A stretch of 27,643 nucleotides of DNA, from the NCBI GenBank assembly GCA_003427395.1, contig BFEA01000532.1, positions 16,661-44,303 on the forward strand, in the 5' to 3' direction. The position numbers and the translations under genes are program-made. The notes under the pieces are model-generated. The model ran no database searches, was not told the origin of the DNA, and saw only the letters and a list, made by a program, of their open reading frames with translations. Below, in pieces: positions 19,801 to 26,751 of this stretch (position 1 is its first letter; each line of letters begins with the position of its first letter). This DNA comes from Chara braunii (lineage: Eukaryota > Streptophyta > Charophyceae > Charales > Characeae).

Positions 19801-22591
19801 AAGGGGAGACACCGTGAGAGGAGCAGCAGGCGAAGGAGCGATCTAAGAGACAAGCCAAGGCCGGCAAAGGAGCGGAGGCCGGCGGAGAAGCAGAGGCCGG
19901 CGGAGGAGCAGAGGCCGGCGGAGGAGCTGAGGGAGAGAGTGGGGGTCGAGGTCCGGGAGACCAGAGAAACAGCCGAGGAATGTTTCTCTGGTCTACCGGA
20001 CCAGAGGCCGGCGGAGAAGCAGAGGACGGCGGAGGAGCAGAGGCCGACGGAGGGGCCGAGAGTGAGCCGGAGTCGCAACTAAGAAAGTACGGCAGCGCAG
20101 GCAGAAAACGGAGAAACGTGGATGAGATATCTTATTGACGAGGTGAAGAAGCTATAGAATGAATCGCAGACAAGAGACACAGGCAAGAGAGTGGAGAGGT
20201 GAAAGGACATCGACCAGGTGAACAAGCACGAATAAGAAAATAAATGAGAGAGAGCCCGGAAAAAAGTTTAGAGAACGAAACAGGGAAACAGTGAGGTAGA
20301 ATCGTCAAAGAAGGGAGAGTCACATGAGCGTGAGCAGAAAGCAGAAGGACAGCAGGTGGAGCAGCTGGGAAAGACGAGGATTGGGCCGAAAGGGGCTTCC
20401 GAAGTAGTGAGACTGGGAGATGCCGAAAAATTCAGGCCACGAAGGACTACATACCATCTCCCAAGAGGCAAAGAACGCCAGAGAAGAGGCGTCAAAATCA
20501 TGACCGATGTCAGTAGACAGGAAAAAAATTGCATTACCATAATGTCAGAAGGAAAGTGAACCTCCATTTACACGACCAAATAGCGCGAAGCAATCCACTA
20601 CGAGGGAGTACTGAAGGGAGACAGGATGCAAGAGGCCAAGACTAACAAGACTGCAGCGATTCTCCAGCCTCCCAGATCGAGAACACGGATATGCAGTAGA
20701 CCACCTCGATACGCCTACCGTCTTCATCCGAATAGAACGCCCCGTCATTCGAAACTGTAATTAGTGTAGTTTTCTTTCTAGGTAAAGCAATAATGACCGG
20801 AAAAATGCTGCAGGGCATCCTCCCCGCATGGAGAGTAATCTTGCCCCTTGGCCCTGAGTTCACCCAGCCACTCTACCCCCACGGTGAGATCAACTCGCCA
20901 CGTGCCGTCACATATCACTCCCCGTCGACGGCTCATCTTGCCACTATCCTCACAAATCAGCCCTCTGTCGAATATGCAACCTTAGCAAACGCGATCGCCC
21001 CCCCCTCCTTGACCTTGCCGCATGGGATCGACTTCTGCGACCACAGCACACAGCCAGTGAAGAGAGGCAACGCTCTTCCTCGATTCTACCCACCCCTCTT
21101 GAAATTACACAATTGGCCAACGAGATACCCATCAATTTGACATAAAAAGGGAATTGGAACGACTTGCTACGGGCAGAGAGATGCAGCAACACTGCGAAGG
21201 AAGGAAGACGCGAGAAGACCGCGTACCTTTCCGATCGGGTTCATAGCCAAAAACTCAGGCGTCTTGTTGGTTACGCCCATTTGGAAATCCTTAACGACGT
21301 CGACCTTGGCCCCGACATATTCGGCGGCAATGAGCGCCTTCTGCGTGTTTTTGTTATTTGGATATGTATAGATCTCCTGCAACGATTTAAAGCCGTTCAA
21401 ATCATATAACACCAAGAAACACCCATGTTATATCAACGCAAGGACATACGATAACCTGCCTTTGATACACTTTGCAATTATCAGATCACACAAACCTGTA
21501 GCATATGCAAATTCGGAAAGAACCTATTTTCGAAAAAACCATAATTACAAATTGACAGTTGGCAGCAGAGCTCATTCGCTTAATTCTAGACAAGAGCCAC
21601 ACAGCGGGAAAAGTACAGATCAATCTTCATCAGCTCATACACGCGTTAATTCGTCCGTGGAAGTTCATGACAAGCAACACCAAGCCAAACAGCCGGCCCT
21701 CTAAAGACGACATAGGTGAGCAAATTCCTCCCACATATCACTATTATCCATCGGGTTTATCTATGCCCCATCGACATAAGTGTGCAAATTAGCTCCTTAC
21801 CCCAATTCCGTCAGACCATACGTGTGCATATTCCCTCCATAACTCCGATTACAGCTCTGTTTATCTCCCCATACCCCCGATTACAACTCGGTTTGTCTTA
21901 AGCTATACGCTTCCCATATTAATAACCCACCGTCCAAAGACAACATTGGCATGCAAAGTCACTCCGTACACACCATAACCCAATTTCAACTCTTCGTTTC
22001 TCTGCGTCATACTCCTCTGACGTCGTACTCAATCAATCAAGCGGTATTACAGGCTTCATTCCCAACGAGGGGACAGCCGAACGACTCCCCACTCCGCCAC
22101 CTGCAGTCTCCGAGACAGGCTACAATCTTCCGCAGAGCACAAGGCACCCTGGTCATGTGACTGTAGCGGACTTGTATACATTCGCAATTGGGGTGCGTCA
22201 CGCTCGGGGGAAGACGGTAGAGAACCTTCAAAACGGCGCTTCCTGCCCATCCAAAGAGATTCACAAAGCGGTTTCTGACGATTCCAGCAGACGGAGGGCC
22301 GTCCTCTCCTACATAGACAGTGTGTAGCACACCACAGGAAGTCCCCTTAAGGCACAGCCACCCCTGACCATCCTGGCCCTACTAACAAGCAACATCTGCC
22401 AAGTTTCCCAGCGTCGCCGCGTCGGCCACTACCGTCTCTGCGGAGCAAACCTGTACGCAATAGCGTAATGGGGCAATGGCAGGTGTTGGGGACGACATCA
22501 GTGGAATCAACCATTTCACAGCGAAGACGACAAGCCCATAGAGAGTCGCGCGAGAATCGAATGAGAAATTGTAGCAACTTACGAGAGCCAT
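10384..22591 (-). CDS. EEF1G: Elongation factor 1B gamma (eEF1B-gamma / EF-1-gamma), 8 coding exons
   Basis: Gamma subunit of the cytosolic eEF1B complex, which recharges eEF1A with GTP; gamma is the structural scaffold that binds the nucleotide-exchange subunit. Coding exons on the minus strand, in transcript order: 22583-22591, 21227-21376, 17829-17889, 15830-15879, 14942-15049, 13952-14221, 12122-12377, 10384-10763. They total 1284 nt (427 residues plus TGA), close to the roughly 410-420 residues of plant homologues. All junctions are GT-AG and phases agree. Domains: thioredoxin-fold GST N domain about residues 1-80 (with FESNAIAKY at 65-73), helical GST C domain about 91-210 (VADMVTVADI), a Lys/Pro/Glu-rich linker about 214-270, then the family-specific C-terminal domain from about 275 (LLPPSPM, DDWKRLYSNTK, FWDMLDPEGYSLWFCDYKYN, WLFRGQEIP) to the terminal CKCFK. 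No frameshift or stop is seen. Introns make up about 89% of the span. Splicing is inferred from homology and consensus sites, not from transcripts. Confidence 0.96.
11488..11610. repeat. 68-bp tandem duplication in intron 7
   Basis: GAAACACCAGGCAATA at 11488 and 11556 begins two copies that share CTCGATTGGTTAAAATCTC-like sequence and CTTTTCGTCGCA. Intron 7 spans 10764-12121. Confidence 0.85.
11786..11979. repeat. 89-bp tandem duplication with internal inverted repeat, intron 7
   Basis: CATCATTTGCAGCTCGCTCG at 11802 and 11891 begins two copies with near-complete identity. Within the first, GCGAAACACGACGAGGCATC (11786 on) is the approximate reverse complement of ATGATGCCTCCTCGTTTCGC (11861-11880), so the block can fold on itself. 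Confidence 0.85.
12122..12377 (-). CDS. EEF1G: eEF1B-gamma coding exon 7 (charged linker and start of C-terminal domain)
   Basis: 256 nt, phase 0 in and phase 1 out, residues 217-301. It opens with a low-complexity Lys/Glu/Pro/Ala linker (KPKEEKPKKEKQPKQPKP and on), then NPLDLLPPSPMKIDDWKRLY and FRDVAIKG. The donor is AAAG|GTGAGC. The acceptor is placed at 12378/12377 from phase; an in-frame AG six bases downstream is an alternative that would remove two residues. Confidence 0.94.
12611..12722 (-). pseudogene. U6 snRNA-derived pseudogene
   Basis: On the minus strand this retains, in order, hallmark plant U6 segments: GACATCC near the 5' stem, AATTGG, GAAGATTAGCATG, CCCCTGCG, GGATGACA and AAATCGAGAAATGGTCC near the 3' end. 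The ACAGAGA box that pairs with 5' splice sites is altered (TAGAGGGA precedes AGATTAGC), a few bases are inserted after GCATG, and an extra AT-rich stretch replaces the segment after GGATGACA. No plant U6 promoter (upstream sequence element or TATA at -30) and no terminal T run were seen, so this is a decayed copy. It sits in intron 6 in the sense orientation. No clear poly(A) or target duplication was found. Confidence 0.85.
13100..13454. repeat. 176-bp tandem duplication in intron 6
   Basis: GATGGGGTCAATATTTCTCA at 13100 and 13276 begins two diverged copies (roughly 10% difference by eye) that both end CACCCCAAAGAAGATA. A further partial CCCCAAAGAAGAT follows the second copy. Confidence 0.85.
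13612..13658 (+). repeat. Left copy of 47-bp direct repeat flanking the 18S insertion
   Basis: Begins CACAGCTGAGCGTAAGCAGA and ends GCCAATTCC. It matches 13887-13933 at 46 of 47 positions (C/T near the end). Because a shorter 11-bp duplication lies exactly at the insert borders, this longer repeat is best read as an older tandem duplication into whose second copy the 18S cDNA was inserted. Confidence 0.9.
13688..13881 (+). pseudogene. Retroposed 3' end of 18S rRNA with poly(A) tail
   Basis: Bases 13688-13840 match the last roughly 150 nt of streptophyte nuclear 18S rRNA (ACCGATTGAATGGTCCGGTG, TTATCATTTAGAGGAAGGAG, and the extreme 3' end GAACCTGCGGAAGGATCATT). Fourteen further bases (13841-13854) follow the mature end, then 27 A residues (13855-13881). 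The 11-bp sequence CCCACACAGCT flanks the insert at 13679-13689 and 13883-13893. The near-invariant GTCGTAACAAGG reads GTCGTCACAAGG, so this copy has drifted. It is 5'-truncated, polyadenylated and flanked by a target-site duplication, as expected of LINE-type target-primed reverse transcription. It lies in intron 6, antisense to the host gene. It is not part of an rDNA array: no 5.8S or further rDNA is nearby. Confidence 0.93.
13887..13933 (+). repeat. Right copy of 47-bp direct repeat flanking the 18S insertion
   Basis: Partner of 13612-13658. It starts inside the right target-site duplication of the 18S insertion and ends 18 bp from the exon 6 donor of eEF1B-gamma. Confidence 0.9.
13952..14221 (-). 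CDS. EEF1G: eEF1B-gamma coding exon 6 (core of GST C domain)
   Basis: 270 nt, phase 0 to 0, residues 127-216. The acceptor is TTTGTAG and the donor is AAG|GTATGT. It includes LNAYLASKTFLVADMVTVAD, the N-capping and hydrophobic-staple region of the GST fold, then YPHVTRYFFTMVNQPEFSKI, and ends APKKK at the start of the basic linker. The donor lies about 18 nt from the end of the right copy of a 47-bp repeat and about 70 nt from an inserted 18S fragment. Confidence 0.97.
14302..14655. repeat. Diverged direct repeat in intron 5 and exon-adjacent DNA
   Basis: A segment with ACATGGCCGATG, TGCTCGAC, GAAGCCCGC and GTAA at about 14321-14362 recurs at about 14611-14648 with small gaps. Intron 5 spans 14222-14941. 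Around 14720-14812 a second duplication carries AATGATATAGAGA and GTGTTGG. Confidence 0.6.
14942..15049 (-). CDS. EEF1G: eEF1B-gamma coding exon 5 (start of GST C domain)
   Basis: 108 nt, phase 0 to 0, residues 91-126. The acceptor is TCTCTTACCAG with a good pyrimidine tract, and the donor is ACG|GTAAGG. It begins AHVDQWIFFSMNEIDRHV and ends GVHYNQT. The first helix, (A/Q)(H/Q)(V/I)(D/E)QW, is the hallmark start of the GST C domain in eEF1B-gamma. Confidence 0.95.
15257..15297. repeat. CT/CA microsatellite in intron 4
   Basis: (CT)n running into CCCC and (CA)n; intron 4 spans 15050-15829. Confidence 0.9.
15499..15713 (+). repeat. G-rich tract (GGGGT-type) in intron 4
   Basis: About 215 bp of GGGGTNGGGGT-like sequence on the + strand, with many runs of three to five G. 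It is the template strand of eEF1B-gamma, so the pre-mRNA is C-rich here. The long Pro/His-rich ORFs on the minus strand are composition artefacts. Confidence 0.85.
15830..15879 (-). CDS. EEF1G: eEF1B-gamma coding exon 4 (50-nt linker exon)
   Basis: Short 50-nt exon, phase 1 in and phase 0 out, residues 74-90. A pyrimidine-rich tract ending CCGCAG precedes it and ATG|GTAAGA ends it. With the G from exon 3 it encodes VARIGEGELLGTTPIDM, equivalent to the plant segment between the GST N and C domains. It was found by searching for the family residues missing between exons 3 and 5. Both phases and both splice sites fit, so despite its size it is well supported. Confidence 0.9.
16861..16930. repeat. 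37-bp tandem duplication in intron 3
   Basis: ATGACCACCTTTTGTTCAAA occurs twice in tandem and each copy is followed by ACCTGTCTTTTCTC. A looser repeat of GGTTCCAACACG(A/G)CAA lies at about 16778 and 16979. Intron 3 spans 15880-17828. Confidence 0.9.
17222..17240. repeat. 19-bp palindrome in intron 3
   Basis: ATCACGGCC, one base, GGCCGTGAT: perfect inverted arms of nine bases. No function can be assigned. Confidence 0.85.
17656..17683 (-). repeat. Dispersed 28-bp repeat, copy A (intron 3)
   Basis: The minus strand reads GGGCGTTGTATTCGGGTGAA followed by GACGGTAG. It matches copy B at 20715-20742 at 26 of 28 positions. Copy A lies downstream, and copy B upstream, of exon 3. Confidence 0.7.
17829..17889 (-). 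CDS. EEF1G: eEF1B-gamma coding exon 3 (GST N domain, SNAI motif)
   Basis: 61 nt, phase 0 in and phase 1 out, residues 54-73. The acceptor is TTTTAAG and the donor is G|GTAAGA. It encodes VPVLKTSDGSVFESNAIAKY, matching the conserved PVLET..G.IFESNAIARY of plant homologues (beta3-beta4-alpha3 of the thioredoxin fold). Phase 1 fits the start of exon 4. Confidence 0.95.
18185..18660. repeat. Satellite-like array, about 160-170-bp units with nested 11-mers (intron 2)
   Basis: Three tandem units each contain ATTTTCACTA-type sequence, CCATCCGCTTTTCACTT, CTACCTCTGACT and GAAATCAATCTACCTA. Each begins with a variable number of short AAGTTCCGTTTT/CGAGTTCCGTTT subrepeats (about two, five and five). Intron 2 spans 17890-21226. 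Confidence 0.88.
19117..19225. repeat. Tandem repeat of about 40 bp in intron 2
   Basis: Three copies of AGGTGATA(C/T)AGA followed by AAA(A/T)CGTG and GAGTCGGAG, with varying deletions. Confidence 0.8.
19540..20075. repeat. Purine-rich GGAGR tract with GGCCGGCGGAG subrepeats (intron 2)
   Basis: GA-rich low-complexity DNA. At 19856-19932 and 20003-20054 it is organised as tandem GAGGCCGGCGGAGRAGCA units of 18 bp. The Arg/Gly-rich and Leu/Ser-rich ORFs here are composition artefacts. Confidence 0.8.
19952..20000. repeat. 20-bp inverted repeat with 9-nt loop (intron 2)
   Basis: Arm 19952-19971 (TCCGGGAGACCAGAGAAACA) pairs with 19981-20000 at 19 of 20 positions; the spacer is GCCGAGGAA. It interrupts the purine-rich array and would form a stable RNA hairpin in either strand's transcript. 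Confidence 0.85.
20715..20742 (-). repeat. Dispersed 28-bp repeat, copy B (intron 2), pseudo-exon-like
   Basis: The minus strand reads GGGCGTTCTATTCGGATGAA followed by GACGGTAG. It is preceded by ACTAATTACAG, a good branch point and acceptor, and ends at a GTAGGC donor-like site. That makes a 36-nt decoy exon, but it lies upstream of exon 3 and its peptide does not match the family, so it is not included in the gene. Confidence 0.6.
21227..21376 (-). CDS. EEF1G: eEF1B-gamma coding exon 2 (GST N domain, beta1-alpha1-beta2)
   Basis: 150 nt, phase 0 to 0, residues 4-53. It starts after TTGCAG and ends with AAG before GTACGC. It contains KALIAAEYVGAKVDVV and the plant-conserved GVTNKTPEFLAMNPIGK segment, which leads into the beta3 strand of the next exon. 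High similarity to plant eEF1B-gamma makes this exon certain. Confidence 0.96.
22583..22591 (-). CDS. EEF1G: eEF1B-gamma coding exon 1 (start codon, Met-Ala-Leu)
   Basis: Only nine coding bases: ATG GCT CTC, followed directly by a consensus donor GTAAGT at 22582-22577. The start is chosen because plant homologues begin Met-Ala-Leu, the context GCAGCCATGG is strong (G at -3 and +4), and no ATG occurs in the preceding 150 nt of the minus strand. It ends in phase 0 and joins exon 2 (GAG ATC TAT) to give MALEIYTYP, as expected for the family. Confidence 0.88.
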
Positions 22592-22815
22592 GGCTGCTTG
22601 CTCGCTGTCTTCGTGTGCACACTCCCAAAGCTTTCGGCGATGGCAGAGACGGCAGGCCGACAGCGGCGGCAAATAGTCGCCGCTCTGCTCAACGACAATG
22701 CTCCACCGGTCGGCGGCGTAGGAGGAACCGAAAGATGAAGATCGGTATCTTTGTAGAGTTCACATTGGAATTCCGAAAAGGTCCCCTCCACAGCCCTCAC
22801 AACCCTAGATTCTGA
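22592..22815 (-). promoter_or_regulatory. 5' leader and probable promoter-proximal region of eEF1B-gamma
   Basis: On the minus strand, the roughly 150 nt before the start codon lack any ATG and contain a pyrimidine-rich stretch (CTTCATCTTTCGGTTCCTCC). At 22801-22808 the + strand reads AACCCTAG, close to the plant telo-box core AAACCCTAA, which is known upstream of plant translation-machinery genes. No TATA box was recognised. The transcription start is unknown; the promoter role rests on position and the telo-box resemblance only. Confidence 0.35.
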
Positions 22816-22954
22816 CTTTTGTTATCTTTGTTTTTGTTTTGGAGACGAACGCGCGTGCCGCCGTGCCTCTGTTTGCGTCTGCCTTCTGCTCCCTCGTGCA
22901 CGGAAAGGCTACAGGCCTGCGGTCTTCAAAACCGCGCCTTGTTTGGTGTGCCAG

Positions 22955-23163
22955 TTTTCGAAGAGAGCCCACCTCGCCTATGTAGGACTTTCGTGGCTAT
23001 AACCGGTACACCCGTAAGCAACCACTCTACTTCGGAGGCTACACTTTTCGAAGAGAGGCCCCTGGCCTGCCCGTAAGCAACCACTCTACTGCGGGGGCTA
23101 CACGTTTCGAAGAGAGCCCACCTCGCCTACCCGTAAGCAACCACTCTACTTCGGAGGCTACAC
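22955..23163. repeat. 60-bp tandem repeat, three copies
   Basis: Units start TTTCGAAGAGAG and end CCCGTAAGCAACCACTCTAC followed by KCGGRGGCTACAC, with ends at about 23043, 23103 and 23163. The first unit has about 30 extra bases. It lies just beyond the 5' end of eEF1B-gamma. Confidence 0.88.
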
Positions 23164-23189
23164 TTCCGCGGTTATCTGCGGTTTCTCCA

Positions 23190-24360
23190 CGAGTGCCTTA
23201 CGGTTGGGACTTGGCACTCGGGACTCCTGCCTTTTCGGACCCTAGATTCGGTTCATCCACGGCGGCACTTCATTTTCCAGCAGGCATTCTACATCTATGT
23301 GGAGATCTTTTCGCAAGACATCTACCATTCCGGAAGCTTGGTACAGGGAACTCACCAAGGGTGCAGCACAGTCTCAATGGTCCTCCCGGTTCCACCAGCG
23401 CTGGAATTGTACTGTAGTGTGGGCTCCCTCTCGAGCCACACCTTCAGATGCCCAACCAGCTGCCTCACCCATTGCCCGTGCAAACCTGTGCAGCCAAGCC
23501 AAGCAGTCGGCACCACTCCCAGAGGACCGGGCACTTCTCTCGCCTGATTTTGGCCAAGGGTTCTTTTTTATCCTCCTCCCTCCTTTCTCTGAGTTTACCT
23601 TCCTCACTCAGCTTGTCCTTGTCAGTCAAGGTCTTCATCATCAGTTAGCTTTACTCTTGGTCAGCTCCATCCCAATCGGTCAGCCGTCTGTCAATGTTGT
23701 TATCTTTTGTCGGTCAGTGCACGTCCGGTAAGTCTTTTACACAATTAACCCATTGGCATGCAGAGTTGGAGATCGGGCACCTTCAACCTCCCAACAATGC
23801 AGTACTTCACCCGAAAATTAATTGTCCTCCACCTCCTCCTTATGTCCCTCCTATCACTCCCCTCCGTCCTCTAAAGGTCAAATCTTTGATCCCTACCTTC
23901 TTTTCTATTTCCCTTCAAATTTTGCCCCTCAGTCTGACTATTCCATCCCCAATGATTTGTTAATCTGCGAGTTCAAGGCTCTTATCACACCACTGCTAAG
24001 CACCTCTGACGCCCTCCTTGTCACTGCAGACGAGCGAATCGAACACTTTTCTTTTTTTGGATCCTCCTACTGCTCGTCTTTGACCCTTGCATCTCTACCT
24101 CCTCCTTTTAATAAACCCCTCACCTTCACGGATCTTCAAGCCAAGTATGTAAAACGACGCTACGGTGCTTCCCCTCTCATCGATTACCTCATCGACTTCA
24201 TTAGATAAGAAGCATGGTATACCTTTTATAATAGCATCAGGACCTTCTTCTTCCTCGCTAGGAAGAGAGTTGTTGAACTTCTCTCTAATTCCTTTTACAT
24301 ACCGTCCTCCCCTCGCTCATATTTGTGGGAGCAAAGAGTTTGATTCTCTTATTGCATGAA
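23190..24360 (+). other. Unrecognised ORFs on + strand
   Basis: ORFs of 144 codons (23297-23731) and 128 codons (23822-24208) follow each other, with an Ala/Ser/Pro-rich and then a mixed composition. The second has an uninterrupted stretch (SDYSIPNDLLICEFKAL, LVTADERIEHFSF) that looks more protein-like than the other shadows. A GTAAGT at 23729 and a GCAG at 23761 are only about 36 bp apart, too short for a normal plant intron. No family recognised; they may be remnants of a repeat. Confidence 0.15.
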
Positions 24361-24364
24361 GAGC

Positions 24365-24560
24365 AGGTTAGAGCAGGCGTCAACTTGACAACCTTCCAAC
24401 AGAAGCAGCAGGCATCATCTAGGCAACCTTCCAACAAATGTGCACGACCTCATAATTTTTTTCTTATGTTTTTCACCTTCCAACAAAAGCAATAGGCATC
24501 ATCTTGACAACCTTCCAACAAACGTGCACGATATCATAATCTCTTTCTTATGTTTTTCTC
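24365..24560. repeat. Tandem duplication, about 70-80 bp
   Basis: GACAACCTTCCAACA...GTGCACGA and CATAAT...TTTCTTATGTTTTTC occur in two full copies with a third partial ACCTTCCAACARAAGCA. Confidence 0.85.
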
Positions 24561-25596
24561 TCTACATGGCATCGACTCGTAAGTCATCCTCCATGCACTG
24601 GGTAAATGATGACCTTATCAACCTCGTTGAGAACCTTCTACCCTCTTTTTTTTTTGTCACGTCTCTTGCATTTTTCTTAAATGGTTCTCCGGCCACATGA
24701 TGAAAGCAGATTACAAGGGTTTCCATTCAATTAAAAATATCAACAAATAATCACCGATCGACTGTTCTCATTGCCCATCTCATGCACCATACTTCAGGTT
24801 CTTAACACATTAGTTCATCAGTCAGACAAACTTGAGAATTGAAAAACGAGTCATTCTAAAAAATTTAGAGGCTATGGGCAATCAAATGAAAATAAATAGT
24901 GATGGCAACTTAAAATGAAAAATATAGCATCACGCTGACGATGCGACAAAGTTTGGTGCCTAAGAGGAATCCGGATCGACAAAAAAATGCTCGGATGACA
25001 TCCTCGAATCGATGGTAGAGGGTGTGACCTACAACATTGGTGTCTCGTTATTCCCACTCCTTAAGGATGTTTTTAACTCAAGGACGAACTATTCAAAAAG
25101 TTTGTGATTTTTACAGATTTTTATTTTTTGATTCATCGTTCTATGTATCCTAAATGACGAATTATTGAAAAAGTTGTCGATCATGAAGAAAATGGAAAGA
25201 AAAAACATTGTGCACATGTTAGGTAAAAAAAATGTCATCACTACTCAAATGTGGACCATGTCCTATCCAGTCCGATATGTTTGTTGTTGAAAATCAAATC
25301 ATTTTGACTTTGAAAGGCGTTGAACTTATAATATTTTATTAACAAATTTGATTTTAAAAACAAGTGTAATGACGCGACTTTCCTCCACCAAGTTTTCAAG
25401 GTGTGTTTGACGAAAACCCTAAGGAGAGAGATGGTTAATGGAAGACACAAAATCCGAGGTCTTTTGATACATCACTACAAACAATGCAGTCATTTTTTTA
25501 AAAAAATAAATAAAAATAGGTATTATCGTACCATTAAAGGGAGCATCGGTGAAAAGTTCTCTTTGAGCTAATAAATGAAAAAAACACAGGTATCGC
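24561..25596. other. AT-rich DNA, no recognised gene
   Basis: Strongly AT-rich with no convincing ORF. It may be decayed organelle-derived DNA continuous with the mitochondrial rRNA fragment to its right, but I recognise no organelle gene here. Confidence 0.4.
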
Positions 25597-25795
25597 GGTA
25601 TCACAAAGAACAACCATCGTTTTATGTTGCTAAAACATCGCAACAATATGTTGCACTTACAAAAAACTATCAGTGATATACTGGAGGAAGGTGGGGATGA
25701 CATCAAGTCCGCATGACCCTTATGGGATGGGCTACACACATGCTACAATGACAATGACAAAAAAAAGCAAGGCTTGAAGACAGAGTGAATCTTAA
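25597..25795 (+). pseudogene. Nuclear copy of mitochondrial small-subunit rRNA (rrn18) fragment
   Basis: The core GGAGGAAGGTGGGGATGACA, then CAAGTCCGCATGACCCTTAT, GGGCTACACACATGCTACAA and GAAGACAGAGTGAATC, follows the universal 16S-type region near E. coli positions 1175-1260 and specifically the plant mitochondrial version (CAAGTCCGCATGGCCCTTATGGG). Upstream, CATCGTTTTATGTTGCTAA matches the plant mitochondrial CCTCGTTTTGTGTTGCTAAG. Several universal CpG sites read CpA or TpG (GACGTC to GACATC, ACACGTG to ACACATG, GAGCGAATC to GAGTGAATC), consistent with methylated-CpG decay of a nuclear insert. The borders are uncertain; similarity fades on both sides. Confidence 0.85.
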
Positions 25796-26707
25796 AACGA
25801 ATTATGCAGGCTCATAATACAAACATTAAAAAAAAAACAAATAGTCAAAAAAAAAACTCAAGAGCACTATGAAACTTTATTCAGAGTAGCTTTCGAAGTT
25901 CGCCAGAAACTATTCCCGAATTCGGTTTTTTTGCCATTTTTTTTATTACAGGTCCAAATATGTCAAAACTGAATACAAGTATACTCTAAAACACGTACAT
26001 ATAATAAAAAAAAAAAAAAAGACAAAAATTCAAGGAAATATTGCAGTTTCGGTTAAAAAGTGGCTGACAATGATACCACGTATTAAAGGCGAGTGCCTAA
26101 AGACAATAGAAAAAAAAAAAAAAAGACAAGAAAAAAAAAAAAACACCACACTATCCTAACGGATTCCCTCCTTCTCATATGCAATTAGAGTTCAATGTTT
26201 TTTATAAAGTTGGTGCTGAATTCCAAAATCGTCGATACCAATCCAATAATGTTACCAATTATACTCTTAGGAAAGATATATCTTAAGCCTATATTGACCA
26301 TTAAAAAAAAAAAAAAAAAAAAAAACTTCACAAAATACAAAACTTTTCATAAAAATAAAATTCAAAAAAATATTATAAAGAAACCTCCTTAGTGGAACCA
26401 GTAGATGTACACAGTATGGTAGGATAACATATATGGACGTATACAATGAGAAAATATAAAATATAGGGGAGAATAGAGAGGAAGGGGAGAAGGGAAAAAA
26501 AAAGACGAGAAAAAAATGGGAGGGGGAAGGGAGGGGGGGGGGGAGAGAAAAATTTTAGGACGTGACACTTGGGTGAATATGTTTGGGAAATACATTTACA
26601 CTGGCTTGACTCAGCGAAGTGAAAAGGAAAATTGTGCACAGTTGTGTCGTGAGAAAGAGAGAAAATTTCATAGTGACCCAAAATAAAAATAACACATTTG
26701 TGTAAAG

Positions 26708-26708
<1 letters not shown>
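25796..26708. other. AT-rich DNA with long A-runs, no recognised gene
   Basis: Contains poly(A) runs near 26004-26022, 26110-26145 and 26302-26323, and a purine-only stretch with a run of 12 G near 26460-26550. The first few dozen bases may continue the mitochondrial rRNA fragment in decayed form. Confidence 0.45.

Positions 26709-26746
<38 letters not shown>
26709..26746. repeat. (TA)n microsatellite
   Basis: About 19 uninterrupted TA units directly left of the 717-bp element. Further TA runs lie at 27464-27484, 27511-27521 and 27621-27643. Confidence 0.97.

Positions 26747-26751
<5 letters not shown>

Noticed and set aside
19389-20078. Arg/Gly/Glu-rich and Leu/Ser-rich ORFs on opposite strands
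   Set aside because: Low-complexity purine-rich repeat inside intron 2 of the minus-strand gene; no domain.
22919-22937. Hairpin GCGGT-CTTCAAA-ACCGC resembling a selenocysteine tRNA anticodon arm (TCA)
   Set aside because: No matching acceptor stem, D arm, long variable arm or T arm could be drawn around it, and the following sequence belongs to a 60-bp tandem repeat.
23297-24208. Two-exon + strand gene joined by a GTAAGT/GCAG intron
   Set aside because: The implied intron is about 36 bp, shorter than plausible for plants, and neither ORF resembles a known protein; listed only as unrecognised ORFs.
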